The notes under the pieces are model-generated. The model did not search any database. It was not told the origin of the DNA and saw only the letters and a program-made list of their open reading frames with translations. Made by a program: the position numbers and the translations under genes. From positions 1 to 64,000 of the forward strand of contig NZ_JNYE01000024.1 in NCBI RefSeq assembly GCF_000717185.1: a DNA stretch of 64,000 nucleotides. Reading direction: 5' to 3'. The stretch comes from Kitasatospora phosalacinea (GTDB taxonomy: Bacteria; Actinomycetota; Actinomycetes; Streptomycetales; Streptomycetaceae). Position 1 is the stretch's first letter, and each line of letters begins with the position of its first letter. Positions 45,149-58,670 of the stretch are shown piece after piece.

Positions 45149-47148
45149 GTCTCTTCCCCGCTTCTCGGTACTGCTGTGGCCGTGCTGTCTTCGATGATCT
45201 CGCCGGTCGCGGTGTTGACCGCGAATGCGGCAGGTGTACGGGAGGCCAAGGCTGCGGCAACAGTCTCGGCGGTGCGGCGCCCGATCCCGGGGACCTCGCA
45301 CAGTTCGTCGACGGTCGCCGCGCGCAGCTTCTTCAGCGAACCGAAGTGCTTGAGCAGGGCCCGGCGGCGAGTCTCGCCCAGCCCGGGGACGGAGTCCAGT
45401 TCCCCCGCCGTGAGCCGTTTGGCGCGCTTGGCCCGCTGGTAGGTGATGGCGAAGCGGTGCGCCTCGTCGCGCACCCGCTGCAGCAGGTAGAGGCCCTCGC
45501 TGGAGCGCGGCAGCACCACCGGGTCGTCCTGGCCGGGCAGCCACACCTCCTCCAGGCGCTTGGCCAGCCCGCACACCGCGACGTCGTCGATGCCCAGCCC
45601 CTCCAGCGCCCGCACGGCGGCGGCGACCTGCGGCTGCCCGCCGTCGACCACCAGCAGTTGCGGCGGGTAGGCGAAGCGCTTGGGGCGGCCGTTCTCGTCG
45701 GTGAGCGCCCCGTCCTCCCCCGGGGCCTCCTCGGGCACCGCCCACTCGCCGGTCCGCTCGCGCTCCTGGAGGTAGCGGCGGAAGCGGCGGGTGATCACCT
45801 CGTGCATCGAGCGGACGTCGTCCTGGCCCTCGAACGACTTGACCTCGAAGCGGCGGTACTCGCCCTTGCGGGCCAGGCCGTCCTCGAAGACCACCATGGA
45901 GGCGACCACGTCCTCGCCCTGGAGGTGCGAGACGTCGAAGCACTCGATGCGCAGCGGCACCGAGTCCAGTTCCAGGGCGTCGGCGATCTCCTGGAGGGCG
46001 CGGCTGCGGGTGGTCAGGTCGGAGGCGCGCTTGGTCTTGTGCAGCGCCAGCGCCTGCTGGGCGTTGCGCTGGACGGTCTCCATCAGGTCCTTCTTGTCGC
46101 CGCGCTGCGGGACGCGCAGGTCGACCTGGGCGCCGCGCAGGGCGGACAGCCACGCGTGCACGGCCTCGTCGGGCAGCGCGGGGACGAGCACCTCGCGCGG
46201 GACCTGCTCGTTGCCCTCGCCGTACAGCTGCTGCAGGGCGTGCTCGACCAGGCCCGCGGTGTCCACGTCCTCGACCCGGTCGGTGACCCAGCCGCGCTGG
46301 CCGCGGACCCGGCCGCCGCGGACGTGGAAGATCTGCACGGCGGCCTCGAGCTCGTCCTCGGCCAGGGCCAGCAGGTCGGCGTCGGTGCCGTCGCCGAGGA
46401 CGACCGCGTTCTTCTCCATCGCGCGCTGCAGGGCGCCGAGGTCGTCGCGCAGCCGGGCGGCCTTCTCGTACTCCATCTCGGCGGCGGCCTGCTGCATCTC
46501 CTGCTCCACCCGGCGCAGGTGGCCGCCCGTCCGGCCGGCCATGAAGTCGCAGAACTCCTCGGCGAGTTCGCGGTGCTCGGCGGCCGTGACCTTGCCGACG
46601 CAGGGCGCGGCGCACTTGCCGATGTAGCCGAGCAGGCAGGGGCGGCCGACCTGCTGGGCGCGCTTGAACACGCCGTTGGAGCACGTCCGCACCGGGAAGA
46701 CCCGCAGCAGCAGGTCGACCGTCTCGCGGATCGCCCAGGCGTGCCCGTACGGGCCGAAGTAGCGCACGCCCTTCCTGTGCGCGCCGCGCATCACCTGGAC
46801 GCGGGGGAACTCCTCGTTCAGGGTGACCGCCAGCTCCGGGTAGCTCTTGTCGTCCCGGTACTTGACGTTGAACCGCGGGTCGAACTCCTTGATCCAGGAG
46901 TACTCCAGCTGCAGCGCCTCGACCTCGGTGGAGACCACCGTCCACTCCACCGAGGCCGCGGTGGTCACCATCGTCGCGGTGCGCGGGTGCAGGTTCGCCA
47001 CGTCCTGGAAGTACGAGGAGAGGCGCTGGCGCAGGCTCTTCGCCTTGCCCACGTAGATGACCCGGCCGTGCGCGTCGCGGAACTTGTACACCCCGGGCGA
47101 GGGCGGGATCGCCCCCGGCGCCGGTCGGTAGGTGGACGGGTCTGCCAT
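45145..47148 (-). CDS. uvrC: Excinuclease ABC subunit UvrC
   Basis: The 667-residue dual-incision nuclease of nucleotide excision repair has an N-terminal GIY-YIG nuclease ([20 protein letters not shown], about 18-37), a UvrB-interaction UVR helix (about 205-240) and the RNase H-like 5' nuclease ([20 protein letters not shown], about 400). The C-terminus has tandem helix-hairpin-helix motifs ([36 protein letters not shown]). ATG 47148 lies 45 bp after the 50-aa microprotein gene. All three uvr genes lie within 12.4 kb. Confidence 0.97.
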   Translation of the reverse strand: MADPSTYRPAPGAIPPSPGVYKFRDAHGRVIYVGKAKSLRQRLSSYFQDVANLHPRTATMVTTAASVEWTVVSTEVEALQLEYSWIKEFDPRFNVKYRDDKSYPELAVTLNEEFPRVQVMRGAHRKGVRYFGPYGHAWAIRETVDLLLRVFPVRTCSNGVFKRAQQVGRPCLLGYIGKCAAPCVGKVTAAEHRELAEEFCDFMAGRTGGHLRRVEQEMQQAAAEMEYEKAARLRDDLGALQRAMEKNAVVLGDGTDADLLALAEDELEAAVQIFHVRGGRVRGQRGWVTDRVEDVDTAGLVEHALQQLYGEGNEQVPREVLVPALPDEAVHAWLSALRGAQVDLRVPQRGDKKDLMETVQRNAQQALALHKTKRASDLTTRSRALQEIADALELDSVPLRIECFDVSHLQGEDVVASMVVFEDGLARKGEYRRFEVKSFEGQDDVRSMHEVITRRFRRYLQERERTGEWAVPEEAPGEDGALTDENGRPKRFAYPPQLLVVDGGQPQVAAAVRALEGLGIDDVAVCGLAKRLEEVWLPGQDDPVVLPRSSEGLYLLQRVRDEAHRFAITYQRAKRAKRLTAGELDSVPGLGETRRRALLKHFGSLKKLRAATVDELCEVPGIGRRTAETVAAALASRTPAAFAVNTATGEIIEDSTATAVPRSGEET

Positions 47149-47193
47149 GCCCCTACCGTACCGACTGCCGGTGACAGCGCGGCGCGGTCGCCG

Positions 47194-47346
47194 TCAGTCG
47201 GACTCCTCCTGCGCCGCCGCGGCGGCCAGGTGCGCCCGGAGTTCGGCGTTCTCCACCTCCAGCCGGGCGATCCGCTTGCGCGCGAAGTAGAGCTCCAGGA
47301 CGGCGTCCTGGAACTCCCGCACCAGTTCCTCCGGGGTCAGCTGCAC
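47194..47346 (-). CDS. 50-residue coiled-coil microprotein
   Basis: A short frame from GTG 47346 to TGA 47194 encodes about 50 residues. It starts VQLTPEELVREFQDAVLELY, then continues RKRIARLEVENAELRAHL and ends in an Ala/Glu tail. The leucine/hydrophobic spacing (L-E-V-E-N-A-E-L-R) predicts a coiled coil like a small leucine zipper. GGAAGGA lies at a good distance upstream, and the third-position GC bias is gene-like. It begins 16 bp after the secreted protein gene and ends 45 bp before uvrC on the same strand. I do not recognise it; it is too short for usual gene finders. Confidence 0.6.
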   Translation of the reverse strand: MQLTPEELVREFQDAVLELYFARKRIARLEVENAELRAHLAAAAAQEESD

Positions 47347-47362
47347 GGTCCGTCCTTCCCGC

Positions 47363-48139
47363 TCAGGCCGAGGCGATCTTGGTGACGGTGCCCGCGGAGC
47401 CGCGCCAGTACAGCGCGCCGTCCCGGGCGAACAGCGTGCCGCCGCCGGCCGCGGCGTCCACCCCGGTCGGGGCGGCGGCGGCGTTGCCGATCCGCACGGT
47501 GCCCTCCACCAGCAGGCCCGCGGCGTCGGTGCCGGCCTTCTGCACGACGTGCACCTTGGCGCGCGGATTGTCGCCCCGGACGGTGCCGATGCCGACCAGG
47601 CCGCTGCCCTTGACGACGAAGTCGTCCAGGCCGGTGTTGTTGCGCAGCGCGATCAGGTTGCCCTGGGTGGCGCCGTCGGTCGCGGTCACGTAGATGCCCT
47701 GGGCGGCGGTGCCGGCGGTCCTCAGGTCGATGGAGAGGGCGGCCGCGTTCTTGTCGCTGGCGTCGTCGTAGCCCGTGTGCGTGATCTTGAGGGTGCCGCG
47801 GGCCTTCTCGACGCCGGTCAGGTACATCGCGGAGGTGTCCGGGTTCTTGGACACCGCGTTGATCGCGGAACCGCCGTTGAGCCTGGGCGTGACGCCGTCG
47901 GCGTCGAAACCGGTGGTGCCGTTCTGGACGGCCACCAGGGCGTGCGCGTAGGCGACCGCCTTCGACTCGGTGACGAAGCAGGCGGCCTGGCTGTTCAGGC
48001 CGTCCGCGTAGAAGCTCTGCGCGCTGACCTGGCTGTTGAAGACGGTGACCTGGTCGGCCGCGCTCGCGCCGTCCGCGTTCCCCACCGCGACCGTGACCGC
48101 GCCCGCCGTGAACGCCCCCATGAACAGTCGGCGATTCAT
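47363..48139 (-). CDS. Exported tail-fibre-like protein of unknown function
   Basis: The 258-residue protein has a signal peptide with a twin arginine (MNRRLFMGAFTAGAVTVAVG, cleavage near ASAAD at about 29). The mature part is Gly/Ala/Thr-rich with many short beta strands (LVGIGTVRGDNPRAKVHVVQ, AGLLVEGTVRIGNAAA, LFARDGALYWRGSAGTV). It resembles repeats of phage tail fibres and hyaluronidase-like trimeric beta-helices, a resemblance in style, not an assignment. GGGGG lies about 10 bases before ATG 48139. No other phage genes are nearby. It is followed by the coiled-coil microprotein and uvrC. Confidence 0.7.
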   Translation of the reverse strand: MNRRLFMGAFTAGAVTVAVGNADGASAADQVTVFNSQVSAQSFYADGLNSQAACFVTESKAVAYAHALVAVQNGTTGFDADGVTPRLNGGSAINAVSKNPDTSAMYLTGVEKARGTLKITHTGYDDASDKNAAALSIDLRTAGTAAQGIYVTATDGATQGNLIALRNNTGLDDFVVKGSGLVGIGTVRGDNPRAKVHVVQKAGTDAAGLLVEGTVRIGNAAAAPTGVDAAAGGGTLFARDGALYWRGSAGTVTKIASA

Positions 48140-48184
48140 CCTGCCGTTCCCCCTGGTTGTTCTTCTCTTGCCGCCGACGGCCCG

Positions 48185-48601
48185 TCAGCCCTTGGTGACC
48201 TGCAGGTTCCCGTTCTGCACCGCGACCTGGTAGGCGGGCAGCGGCTTCGGCGCCGGGCCGTCCTGGACGGCGCCGTCGGAGATCCCGAACCGGCTGCCGT
48301 GGCACAGGCACTGGATCTGCTCCTTGACCACCCCGTTGACCAGGCACCCGGCGTGCGTGCACTTCGCGCTGAACGCCTTGTACTCGCCCGCGGCGGGCTG
48401 CGTCACCACGACGGCCTGCTCCCGGTAGACCTTCCCGCCGCCGACCGGCACGTCCGCGGCCGGGCCGAGGTCGACCGGGCCGGAGGAGGCGGCCTTGCCG
48501 TCGTCCCCGGACGACGAGGAGCAGCCGGCGGCCGCGGCCCCCGCGAGCGCGACGGCCGCGCAGCACAGCACGGTACGGCGGGAGGCGGTGGGCTCGGTCA
48601 T
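48185..48601 (-). CDS. Rieske [2Fe-2S] lipoprotein
   Basis: The 138-residue exported protein has an RR-containing signal ending in a lipobox-like AAAAGC (Cys near residue 26), so it is probably a Tat-exported lipoprotein. The Rieske ligands are CTHAGC (about residue 80) and CLCHGSRFG (about 97), in the order Cys-x-His...Cys-x-x-His, with extra cysteines as in disulfide-bridged high-potential Rieske proteins. It may be an extracytoplasmic electron carrier; the partner is unknown. ATG 48601 is chosen over an upstream in-frame start. It lies 45 bp upstream of the tail-fibre-like gene, same strand. Confidence 0.85.
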   Translation of the reverse strand: MTEPTASRRTVLCCAAVALAGAAAAGCSSSSGDDGKAASSGPVDLGPAADVPVGGGKVYREQAVVVTQPAAGEYKAFSAKCTHAGCLVNGVVKEQIQCLCHGSRFGISDGAVQDGPAPKPLPAYQVAVQNGNLQVTKG

Positions 48602-48644
48602 CGGGGCTCCTCGGTGCGGGATTTGGCGCCAGCAACCTAGCACG

Positions 48645-48696
48645 CGCGGACGGGCCCGCCCGGGGAGGCGTGCGCTCCCGGGCGGGCCCGTCCGCG
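48645..48696 (-). terminator. Strong terminator after uvrA
   Basis: Twenty-base perfect arms (48645-48664 and 48677-48696) form the longest perfect hairpin in the window, 8 bases after the uvrA stop. It also sits between uvrA and the Rieske gene start. Confidence 0.85.
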
Positions 48697-48704
48697 GGCG
48701 GCGG

Positions 48705-51584
<2,880 letters not shown>

Positions 51585-51835
51585 TGCTACTGGCGCCTTT
51601 CTCCGGGTCGAAGGGGAGGGGGGTGTGCTTCTTCGTGCTTCTTCCAGGATGCGCCCGCCAGCGTACTAGCTCATTCGTTCGAATCTGAGCCTGTCCAGCG
51701 GGGACCACCCGGACGGGTGAACGGCACCCGCGCTCGACGGTAGCGTCAACGACTGACAACCGGCCCGGGCAACGCCCGGACCGCTCGCCGCACCGCCTCG
51801 ACCCGCACCCCCGACCGTCGAAAGGCACCGCCCCG

Positions 51836-52606
51836 ATGAGCGACCCCACCACCGCAGCCGCCGCTGCCGCCGCCGCGGCCGAACAGCTGCGGGCCACCGT
51901 GGAGAGCACCGACCTGCTGCTGCACACCCTCGCCGAACTGGACCCCGCCGAGCTGTCCGGCCCGTCCGGCCTGCCCGGCTGGACCCGCGGGCACGTGCTC
52001 GCGCACGTCTCGCGCAACGCGGACTCCCTGGTCAACCTGCTGACCGGGGCCCGCACCGGCGAGGACGTCCCGCAGTACCCCACCCCCGAGAGCCGGGACG
52101 CCGGCATCGCGGCCGGGGCCGGGCGCCCGCTGGCCGAGCAGGTCGCCGACGTCCGGGCCAGCCAGCAGCGCTTCCTGGACGCCGCCGCGCTGCTCGCCCC
52201 CGAGCACTGGACCGCCCGGATCACCCACCGCGCCGGCTACGTCTTCCCGGCCTGGCAGATCCCGGCGAAGCGGCTGGCCGAGCTGGAGTACCACCACGTC
52301 GACCTGAACGCCGGGTACACCCCCGCGCACTGGCCGGAACCGTTCGCGATCGCCGAGTTCCGACGGCTGGGCGGGCACTTCGGCGGCGCGGCGGGGCTGC
52401 CCGGCGTGCGGCTGGTCGCCGAGGACGCCGGGCTGGAGGCCAGGATCGGCGGCGAGCCGCTCGACCTGACCGCGGAGGGCCCGGTGCGGGCGCTCACCGG
52501 CTGGCTGTCCGGCCGCTCGAACGGGGACGGCCTGCAGGTCCACCGCGGCGACGAGGGCCTCGTCGACCCCCGTTCCGCACTGCCCGCGCTCCCCCCGATG
52601 GGATGA
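51836..52606 (+). CDS. Maleylpyruvate isomerase-family mycothiol-dependent enzyme
   Basis: The 256-residue protein has the DinB-like four-helix fold of the mycothiol-dependent maleylpyruvate isomerase family. The metal-binding histidines are in LPGWTRGHVLAHVSRNADSL (about residue 48-67) and ELEYHHVDLNAGY (about 150). The true substrate cannot be inferred; the family is large in actinobacteria and includes detoxification enzymes. The start ATG 51836 follows GAAAGG. It is divergent from uvrA across 251 bp and lies 48 bp upstream of an MBL hydrolase. Confidence 0.85.
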   Translation: MSDPTTAAAAAAAAAEQLRATVESTDLLLHTLAELDPAELSGPSGLPGWTRGHVLAHVSRNADSLVNLLTGARTGEDVPQYPTPESRDAGIAAGAGRPLAEQVADVRASQQRFLDAAALLAPEHWTARITHRAGYVFPAWQIPAKRLAELEYHHVDLNAGYTPAHWPEPFAIAEFRRLGGHFGGAAGLPGVRLVAEDAGLEARIGGEPLDLTAEGPVRALTGWLSGRSNGDGLQVHRGDEGLVDPRSALPALPPMG

Positions 52607-52654
52607 TGGTGGGCGGTTGACGCGAGAGCCCGACAGCGAGCGAGGAGCGGCCTG

Positions 52655-53308
52655 ATGACGTACCACGGAGCGGTGAAGGTCGGCGGGGCCCCGGACGTCC
52701 GGGAGCTGGCCCACCTGATCGTCACCAAGGTGGCGGTCGGCCCGCACGACAACAACGCCTACCTGCTGCGCTGCCGGGCCACCGACGAGCAGCTGCTGAT
52801 CGACGCGGCGGCCGACGCGCCGGTGCTGCTGGAGACCGTCGGCCCCCGGCTGGCCGCGGTGGTCACCACCCACCGGCACCGCGACCACTGGGGCGCGCTG
52901 GCCGAGGTGGTGGCCGCCACCGGCGCCCGCACCGTGGCCGGGCGGATCGACGCGGAGGGCATCGACGTGCCCACCGACCTGGCCCTGGAGGACGGCTCGG
53001 TGCTGCGCTTCGGGCAGGTCGAGCTGACGGTGCGCCACCTGGTGGGCCACACCCCCGGCGCGATCGTGCTGCTCTACGACGACCCGCAGGGCCACCCGCA
53101 CCTGTTCACCGGCGACTGCCTCTTCCCGGGCGGGGTCGGCAACACCTGGGGCGACCCGGCCGCGTTCGACTCGCTGTTCCGGGACGTCAACGAGAAGGTC
53201 TTCGACGTCCTCCCGGACGAGACCTGGGTCTACCCCGGCCACGGCGGCGACACCACCCTGGGCGCCGAGCGCCCGCACCTGCCGGAGTGGCGCGAGCGCG
53301 GCTGGTGA
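52655..53308 (+). CDS. MBL-fold metallo-hydrolase
   Basis: The 217-residue protein has the metallo-beta-lactamase fold with the metal motif TTHRHRDHWGAL (H-x-H-x-D-H, about residue 72). It also has GHTPG (about 132), FTGDCLFPGGVGN (about 152) and YPGHGGDTT (about 196). It resembles glyoxalase II-like hydrolases. Beside a mycothiol-enzyme-family gene it could hydrolyse mycothiol thioesters, which is inference. The start ATG 52655 has GAGGAGCGG upstream. A perfect terminator follows. Confidence 0.88.
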   Translation: MTYHGAVKVGGAPDVRELAHLIVTKVAVGPHDNNAYLLRCRATDEQLLIDAAADAPVLLETVGPRLAAVVTTHRHRDHWGALAEVVAATGARTVAGRIDAEGIDVPTDLALEDGSVLRFGQVELTVRHLVGHTPGAIVLLYDDPQGHPHLFTGDCLFPGGVGNTWGDPAAFDSLFRDVNEKVFDVLPDETWVYPGHGGDTTLGAERPHLPEWRERGW

Positions 53309-53313
53309 CGCGC

Positions 53314-53352
53314 CGACGGGGCCCCGCCGAACGGCTCGGCGGGGCCCCGTCG
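53314..53352. terminator. Bidirectional terminator between the MBL and terC genes
   Basis: CGACGGGGCCCCGCCGA (53314-53330) pairs exactly with 53336-53352 around a 5-base loop, between convergent genes. Confidence 0.85.
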
Positions 53353-53361
53353 TGCGTCGGC

Positions 53362-54345
53362 TCAGGCGTCGATCTTCTCCGGCGCGGCGGCCTCCGCGGC
53401 CTCCTGCTTCTTCGCGGCGACCAGGCTGGTGACGGTGGTGACCGCCAGGGTCAGCACGATGAAGCCCAGCGAGACCGGGATGCCGATCTCCGGCACGTGC
53501 ACGCCGCTCTCGTGCAGCGCGTGCAGGACCAGCTTGACGCCGATGAAGCCGAGGATCACCGACAGGCCGTAGGACAGGTGGACCAGCTTCTTCAGCAGCC
53601 CGCCGATCAGGAAGTACAGCTGCCGCAGGCCCATCAGCGCGAAGGCGTTGGCGGTGAAGACGATGTACGGGTCCTGGGTGAGGCCGAAGATCGCCGGGAT
53701 GGAGTCCAGCGCGAACAGCACGTCGGTGGTGCCGATCGCCAGCATCACGATCAGCATCGGGGTCATCAGCCGGCGGCCGTTCTCCCGGACGAACAGCTTG
53801 GTGCCGTGGTACCGGTCGGTGGACGGGAAGCGCCGCTCGATCGACTTGAGCAGGCGGTTCTCCTCGAACTCCTCCTCTTCCTCCTCGGCGCGGGCCTCCT
53901 TGATCAGCTTCCAGGCCGTCCAGACCAGGAACGCGCCGAAGATGTAGAAGACCCAGGAGAAGTTCGAGACCATCGCCGCGCCGCCCGCGATGAAGACCGC
54001 CCGCAGCACCAGGGCGATGATCACGCCGAACATCAGCACCCGCTGCTGGTAGATCCGCGGCACCGCGAACTTGCCCATGATCAGGATGAACACGAACAGG
54101 TTGTCGACGCTGAGCGACTTCTCGGTGATGTAGCCCGCGAAGAACTCGCCGGCGGGCTTCCCGCCGCCGTACCACCATAGGAAGCCGCCGAACAGCACGG
54201 CCAGGGCCGCCCAGACCGCCGTCCAGATGCCGGCCTCCTTGACGGAGACCTCGTGCGGCTTGCGGCCGCCGATGAAGAAGTCGGCCACCACCAGGGCGAT
54301 CAGCACCGCGATGGTGCCGCCCCACAGGCCTGCGGATACGTCCAT
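53362..54345 (-). CDS. TerC-family membrane protein (Alx/MeeF-like metal exporter)
   Basis: The 327-residue protein has about nine transmembrane segments. The TerC signature acidic sites are EKSLSVDNLFVFILIMG (about residue 75) and FALDSIPAIFGLTQDP (about 200), separated by a Glu-rich cytoplasmic loop (ARAEEEEEEFEEN). TerC proteins such as Alx, YkoY and YceF export manganese or metallate exported proteins. A candidate Mn2+ riboswitch upstream supports that role here. ATG 54345 has GGAGGAG five bases upstream, inside a regulatory stem; the frame is open to 54381 but that start would disrupt the switch. A TerD gene lies just upstream. Confidence 0.9.
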   Translation of the reverse strand: MDVSAGLWGGTIAVLIALVVADFFIGGRKPHEVSVKEAGIWTAVWAALAVLFGGFLWWYGGGKPAGEFFAGYITEKSLSVDNLFVFILIMGKFAVPRIYQQRVLMFGVIIALVLRAVFIAGGAAMVSNFSWVFYIFGAFLVWTAWKLIKEARAEEEEEEFEENRLLKSIERRFPSTDRYHGTKLFVRENGRRLMTPMLIVMLAIGTTDVLFALDSIPAIFGLTQDPYIVFTANAFALMGLRQLYFLIGGLLKKLVHLSYGLSVILGFIGVKLVLHALHESGVHVPEIGIPVSLGFIVLTLAVTTVTSLVAAKKQEAAEAAAPEKIDA

Positions 54346-54352
54346 GTCTGCT

Positions 54353-54390
54353 CCTCCGGCAGATAGGCGAACAATCGTCACTGCCGGAGG
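54353..54390 (-). promoter_or_regulatory. Shine-Dalgarno-sequestering stem of terC
   Basis: On the minus strand CCTCCGGCAG (54390-54381) is exactly complementary to CTGCCGGAGG (54362-54353), across an 18-base loop. The right arm contains the terC ribosome binding site GGAGGAG. The left arm's CCTCCG is also the 3' strand of the riboswitch P1 helix, so the two helices exclude each other. Confidence 0.7.
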
Positions 54391-54505
54391 TCTCTTCCGC
54401 CGCGCGGCCCGCTCACCGCGGGCACCGCGCGGCCAGCGCCCCGGGGCGCCGCGATGGGCGCCCGTGATGACGGGGACACTGAACGGGGAATACTCCCCTC
54501 CGCTC
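54385..54505 (-). ncRNA. Candidate yybP-ykoY manganese riboswitch upstream of terC
   Basis: On the minus strand the leader begins CGGAGGGGAGTA (54502-54491), the conserved GGGGAGUA loop preceded by a P1 strand. It ends AAGAGACCTCCG (54396-54385), matching the conserved AAGACC loop followed by the P1 partner. CGGAGG (54502-54497) pairs with CCTCCG (54390-54385), closing the structure as in known yybP-ykoY RNAs, with GC-rich stems between. Metal binding should stabilise P1 and free the ribosome binding site held by the stem at 54353-54390, switching TerC synthesis on. The family assignment is from motif recognition without a covariance search. Confidence 0.7.
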
Positions 54506-54510
54506 CCAGA

Positions 54511-54540
54511 AGGTTAACAGGAAGACCAAGGGAAGGTAAA
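54511..54540 (-). promoter_or_regulatory. Promoter of the terC riboswitch transcript
   Basis: On the minus strand TTTACC (54540-54535) and TAACCT (54516-54511) are separated by 18 bases. The predicted transcription start falls near 54504, precisely at the first P1 bases of the riboswitch. Confidence 0.5.
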
Positions 54541-54598
54541 GAAGGTAAAGAAGCCCCTTTGAAGTCGGCTCAGCCGGTCGTCGGAGGAATCAGGGGAA

Positions 54599-55183
54599 TC
54601 AGAGGAACGGCTCGATGAAGGGCAGCATGTCCCGGAAGGTGCGGCCGCTGGCGGGGGCGCCGATCGCGGTCATCTTCCAGCCGCCCTCGCCGTCCCGCTC
54701 GACCTTGGCCATGATCTGCCCGGTGTGCGGGCCGCCGCCGGTCAGCTCGTAGCGGGCCAGCTCCCTGCCGGTGGTCTCGTCGACCAGCCGGCAGTGCGCG
54801 TTCTGCACCTCCAGGAAGTTCTGGCCGGTGTACGAACTGACGGTGAAGACGATCTGGGTGACCCGGCGCGGCACCTTGGTCAGGTCGACCGTGATGCTCT
54901 CGTCGTCGGCGCCCACGCCCGCCCCGCCGACCAGGTTGTCGCCGTTGTGCTGCACCGAGCCGTCGTTGCTGACCAGGTGCGAGAAGAACACCACGTCGCT
55001 CATCACCTTGCCGTCGTACAGCAGGGCGGACGCGTCGAGGTCGATCTCCTTGGGGCGGCGGCTGAAGAAACCGCGCTTGCCGGGGGCGGACTTCCAACCG
55101 AGGCCCATCCGCACCACGGTCAGCGTCTCGCCGGTGGACTTCAACAGGCTCACGCTCTGGCCCTTGGCCAGGTTCACGGACAC
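54599..55183 (-). CDS. TerD family protein (single domain)
   Basis: The 194-residue protein is one TerD domain: VSVNLAKGQSVSLLKSTG, MGLGWKSAPGKRGFFSRRP, IDLDASALLYDGK, NDGSVQHNGDNLVGGAG and DDESITVDL, including the acidic calcium sites. I start at GTG 55183, with AGAGG at a spacing of 8; GTG 55177 and an in-frame ATG at 55234 are alternatives. It lies upstream of terC on the same strand, separated by the riboswitch promoter region. Ter proteins are linked to metal and oxidative stress, so the pair may act together. Confidence 0.9.
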   Translation of the reverse strand: MSVNLAKGQSVSLLKSTGETLTVVRMGLGWKSAPGKRGFFSRRPKEIDLDASALLYDGKVMSDVVFFSHLVSNDGSVQHNGDNLVGGAGVGADDESITVDLTKVPRRVTQIVFTVSSYTGQNFLEVQNAHCRLVDETTGRELARYELTGGGPHTGQIMAKVERDGEGGWKMTAIGAPASGRTFRDMLPFIEPFL

Positions 55184-55396
55184 GCTGCCGACCTCTGCTT
55201 CCTCCGGGCCCCGCCCGGCGTCCTCGTCGCACATCCGACCGTACCCGGAACGTTCGAGCCCCGGGCAGACCGCGCCCCACCCTACGCCGCCGCCCTTCCG
55301 CCGCGGCCCGGGAGGAGCGGACTGTGGCCAAACTACGACACAACGACACCCGCCGAACGGTGAATTACCACCGCCCGGCGGGGGTCAGACGCCGGA

Positions 55397-57487
<2,091 letters not shown>

Positions 57488-57536
57488 GCCCCCACCGTAC
57501 GACCGACCACCGACAGAGCGGGCCCGTCCGGTGCTG

Positions 57537-58583
57537 CTACCTCGCGGAGTCCCGGGCCAGCGCGACCAGCCGGGAGACCGCCCGCAGGTACTTCTTGCGG
57601 TAGCCGCCGCGCAGCATCTCCTCGGTGAACACCTGGTCGAACGGCAGGCCGGAGGCCGTGATCGGCAGCTCCCGGTCGTACATCCGGTCGGCCAGCACCA
57701 CCAGCCGCAGCGCGGTCGCCTGGTCGTCCACCTGCCGCACCCCGCGCAGGAACACCGAGCCGACCTCGTCCAGCAGCGCGCCGTACCGGCTGGGGTGCAC
57801 CTCCTTCAGGTGCTCCAGCAGGGCGTCGAAGTCGTCCAGCGAGGCGCCCGGGGTGCGGGCCGCGCGGGCCGCCACCTCGGCGTCGTCGTACGGCGGCGGG
57901 GCCGCGGGCAGGCCGCGGTGGCGGTAGTCCTGGCCGTCGATCCGCACCGGGCGGAAGTGCCCGGACAGGCCCTGGATCTCCCGCATGAAGTCCGCGGCGG
58001 CGAACCGGCCCTCGCCCAGCTTCTCCGGCAGCGTGTTCGAGGTCGCGCACAGCTTGACCCCGTTCTCCACCAGCCTGGCCAGCAGCGTCGACACCAGCAC
58101 GGTGTCGCCCGGGTCGTCCAGCTCGAACTCGTCGATGCACAGCAGCCGGTGCGAGCTGAGCGTCCGCACCGCGCCCTGGAAGGTCAGCGCGCCCACCAGG
58201 TTGGTCAGCTCGACGAAGGTCCCGAACGCCTTCGGGCCCGGGACGGCGTGCCACAGCGAGGCCAGCAGGTGCGTCTTGCCGACGCCGTACCCGCCGTCCA
58301 GGTAGATCCCGGCCGGCCCCGCGGGCGCGGGCGCCGAACGCCGGAACCAGCCGCGCTTCGGCGGCTCGGCGGCGCCGTTCAGCCCGGCGGCGAAGGACTC
58401 CAGGACCTGGACGGCCTCGTACTGGCTCGGCTGCGAGGAGTCCGGCAGGTAGCTGCCGAAGCTCACCCCGGCGAAGCGCGGCGGCGGCACCATCTCCGCC
58501 ACCAACCGCTCGGCCGGCACCACCGGGCGCCGGTCGGTCAGGACTATCGCGGTGTGAACGTCGGATTCCGAAGCAGCAGGCAC
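57537..58583 (-). CDS. zapE: ZapE/AFG1-family cell-division ATPase
   Basis: The 348-residue AAA-like ATPase is the ZapE (AFG1) family, which interacts with the FtsZ ring in proteobacteria. Walker A is [16 protein letters not shown] (about residue 94) and Walker [16 protein letters not shown] (about 143). Also visible are [24 protein letters not shown] and [24 protein letters not shown] 58583 is chosen; TACCCT eight bases upstream suggests a leaderless message. It lies 49 bp upstream of uvrB on the same strand and is divergent from the RibD-like gene. Confidence 0.88.
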   Translation of the reverse strand: MPAASESDVHTAIVLTDRRPVVPAERLVAEMVPPPRFAGVSFGSYLPDSSQPSQYEAVQVLESFAAGLNGAAEPPKRGWFRRSAPAPAGPAGIYLDGGYGVGKTHLLASLWHAVPGPKAFGTFVELTNLVGALTFQGAVRTLSSHRLLCIDEFELDDPGDTVLVSTLLARLVENGVKLCATSNTLPEKLGEGRFAAADFMREIQGLSGHFRPVRIDGQDYRHRGLPAAPPPYDDAEVAARAARTPGASLDDFDALLEHLKEVHPSRYGALLDEVGSVFLRGVRQVDDQATALRLVVLADRMYDRELPITASGLPFDQVFTEEMLRGGYRKKYLRAVSRLVALARDSAR

Positions 58584-58670
58584 GAGACAACAGGGTACTC
58601 GGGTGGGAAAACCCGCTGCGCGCCCGGCTCCGTGCCCCCGGCCCGGTGCCCCGGCTGGGAGACTCGGGGC

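Noticed and set aside
47363..48139. Prophage remnant because of tail-fibre-like sequence
   Set aside because: It has an export signal and sits among core genes; no integrase, capsid, tail or lysis genes are nearby.
51664..51700. Possible LexA/SOS box upstream of uvrA around an ATTCG/CGAAT dyad
   Set aside because: It lacks the GAAC-N4-GTTC pattern; the second half-site matches only two of four key bases.
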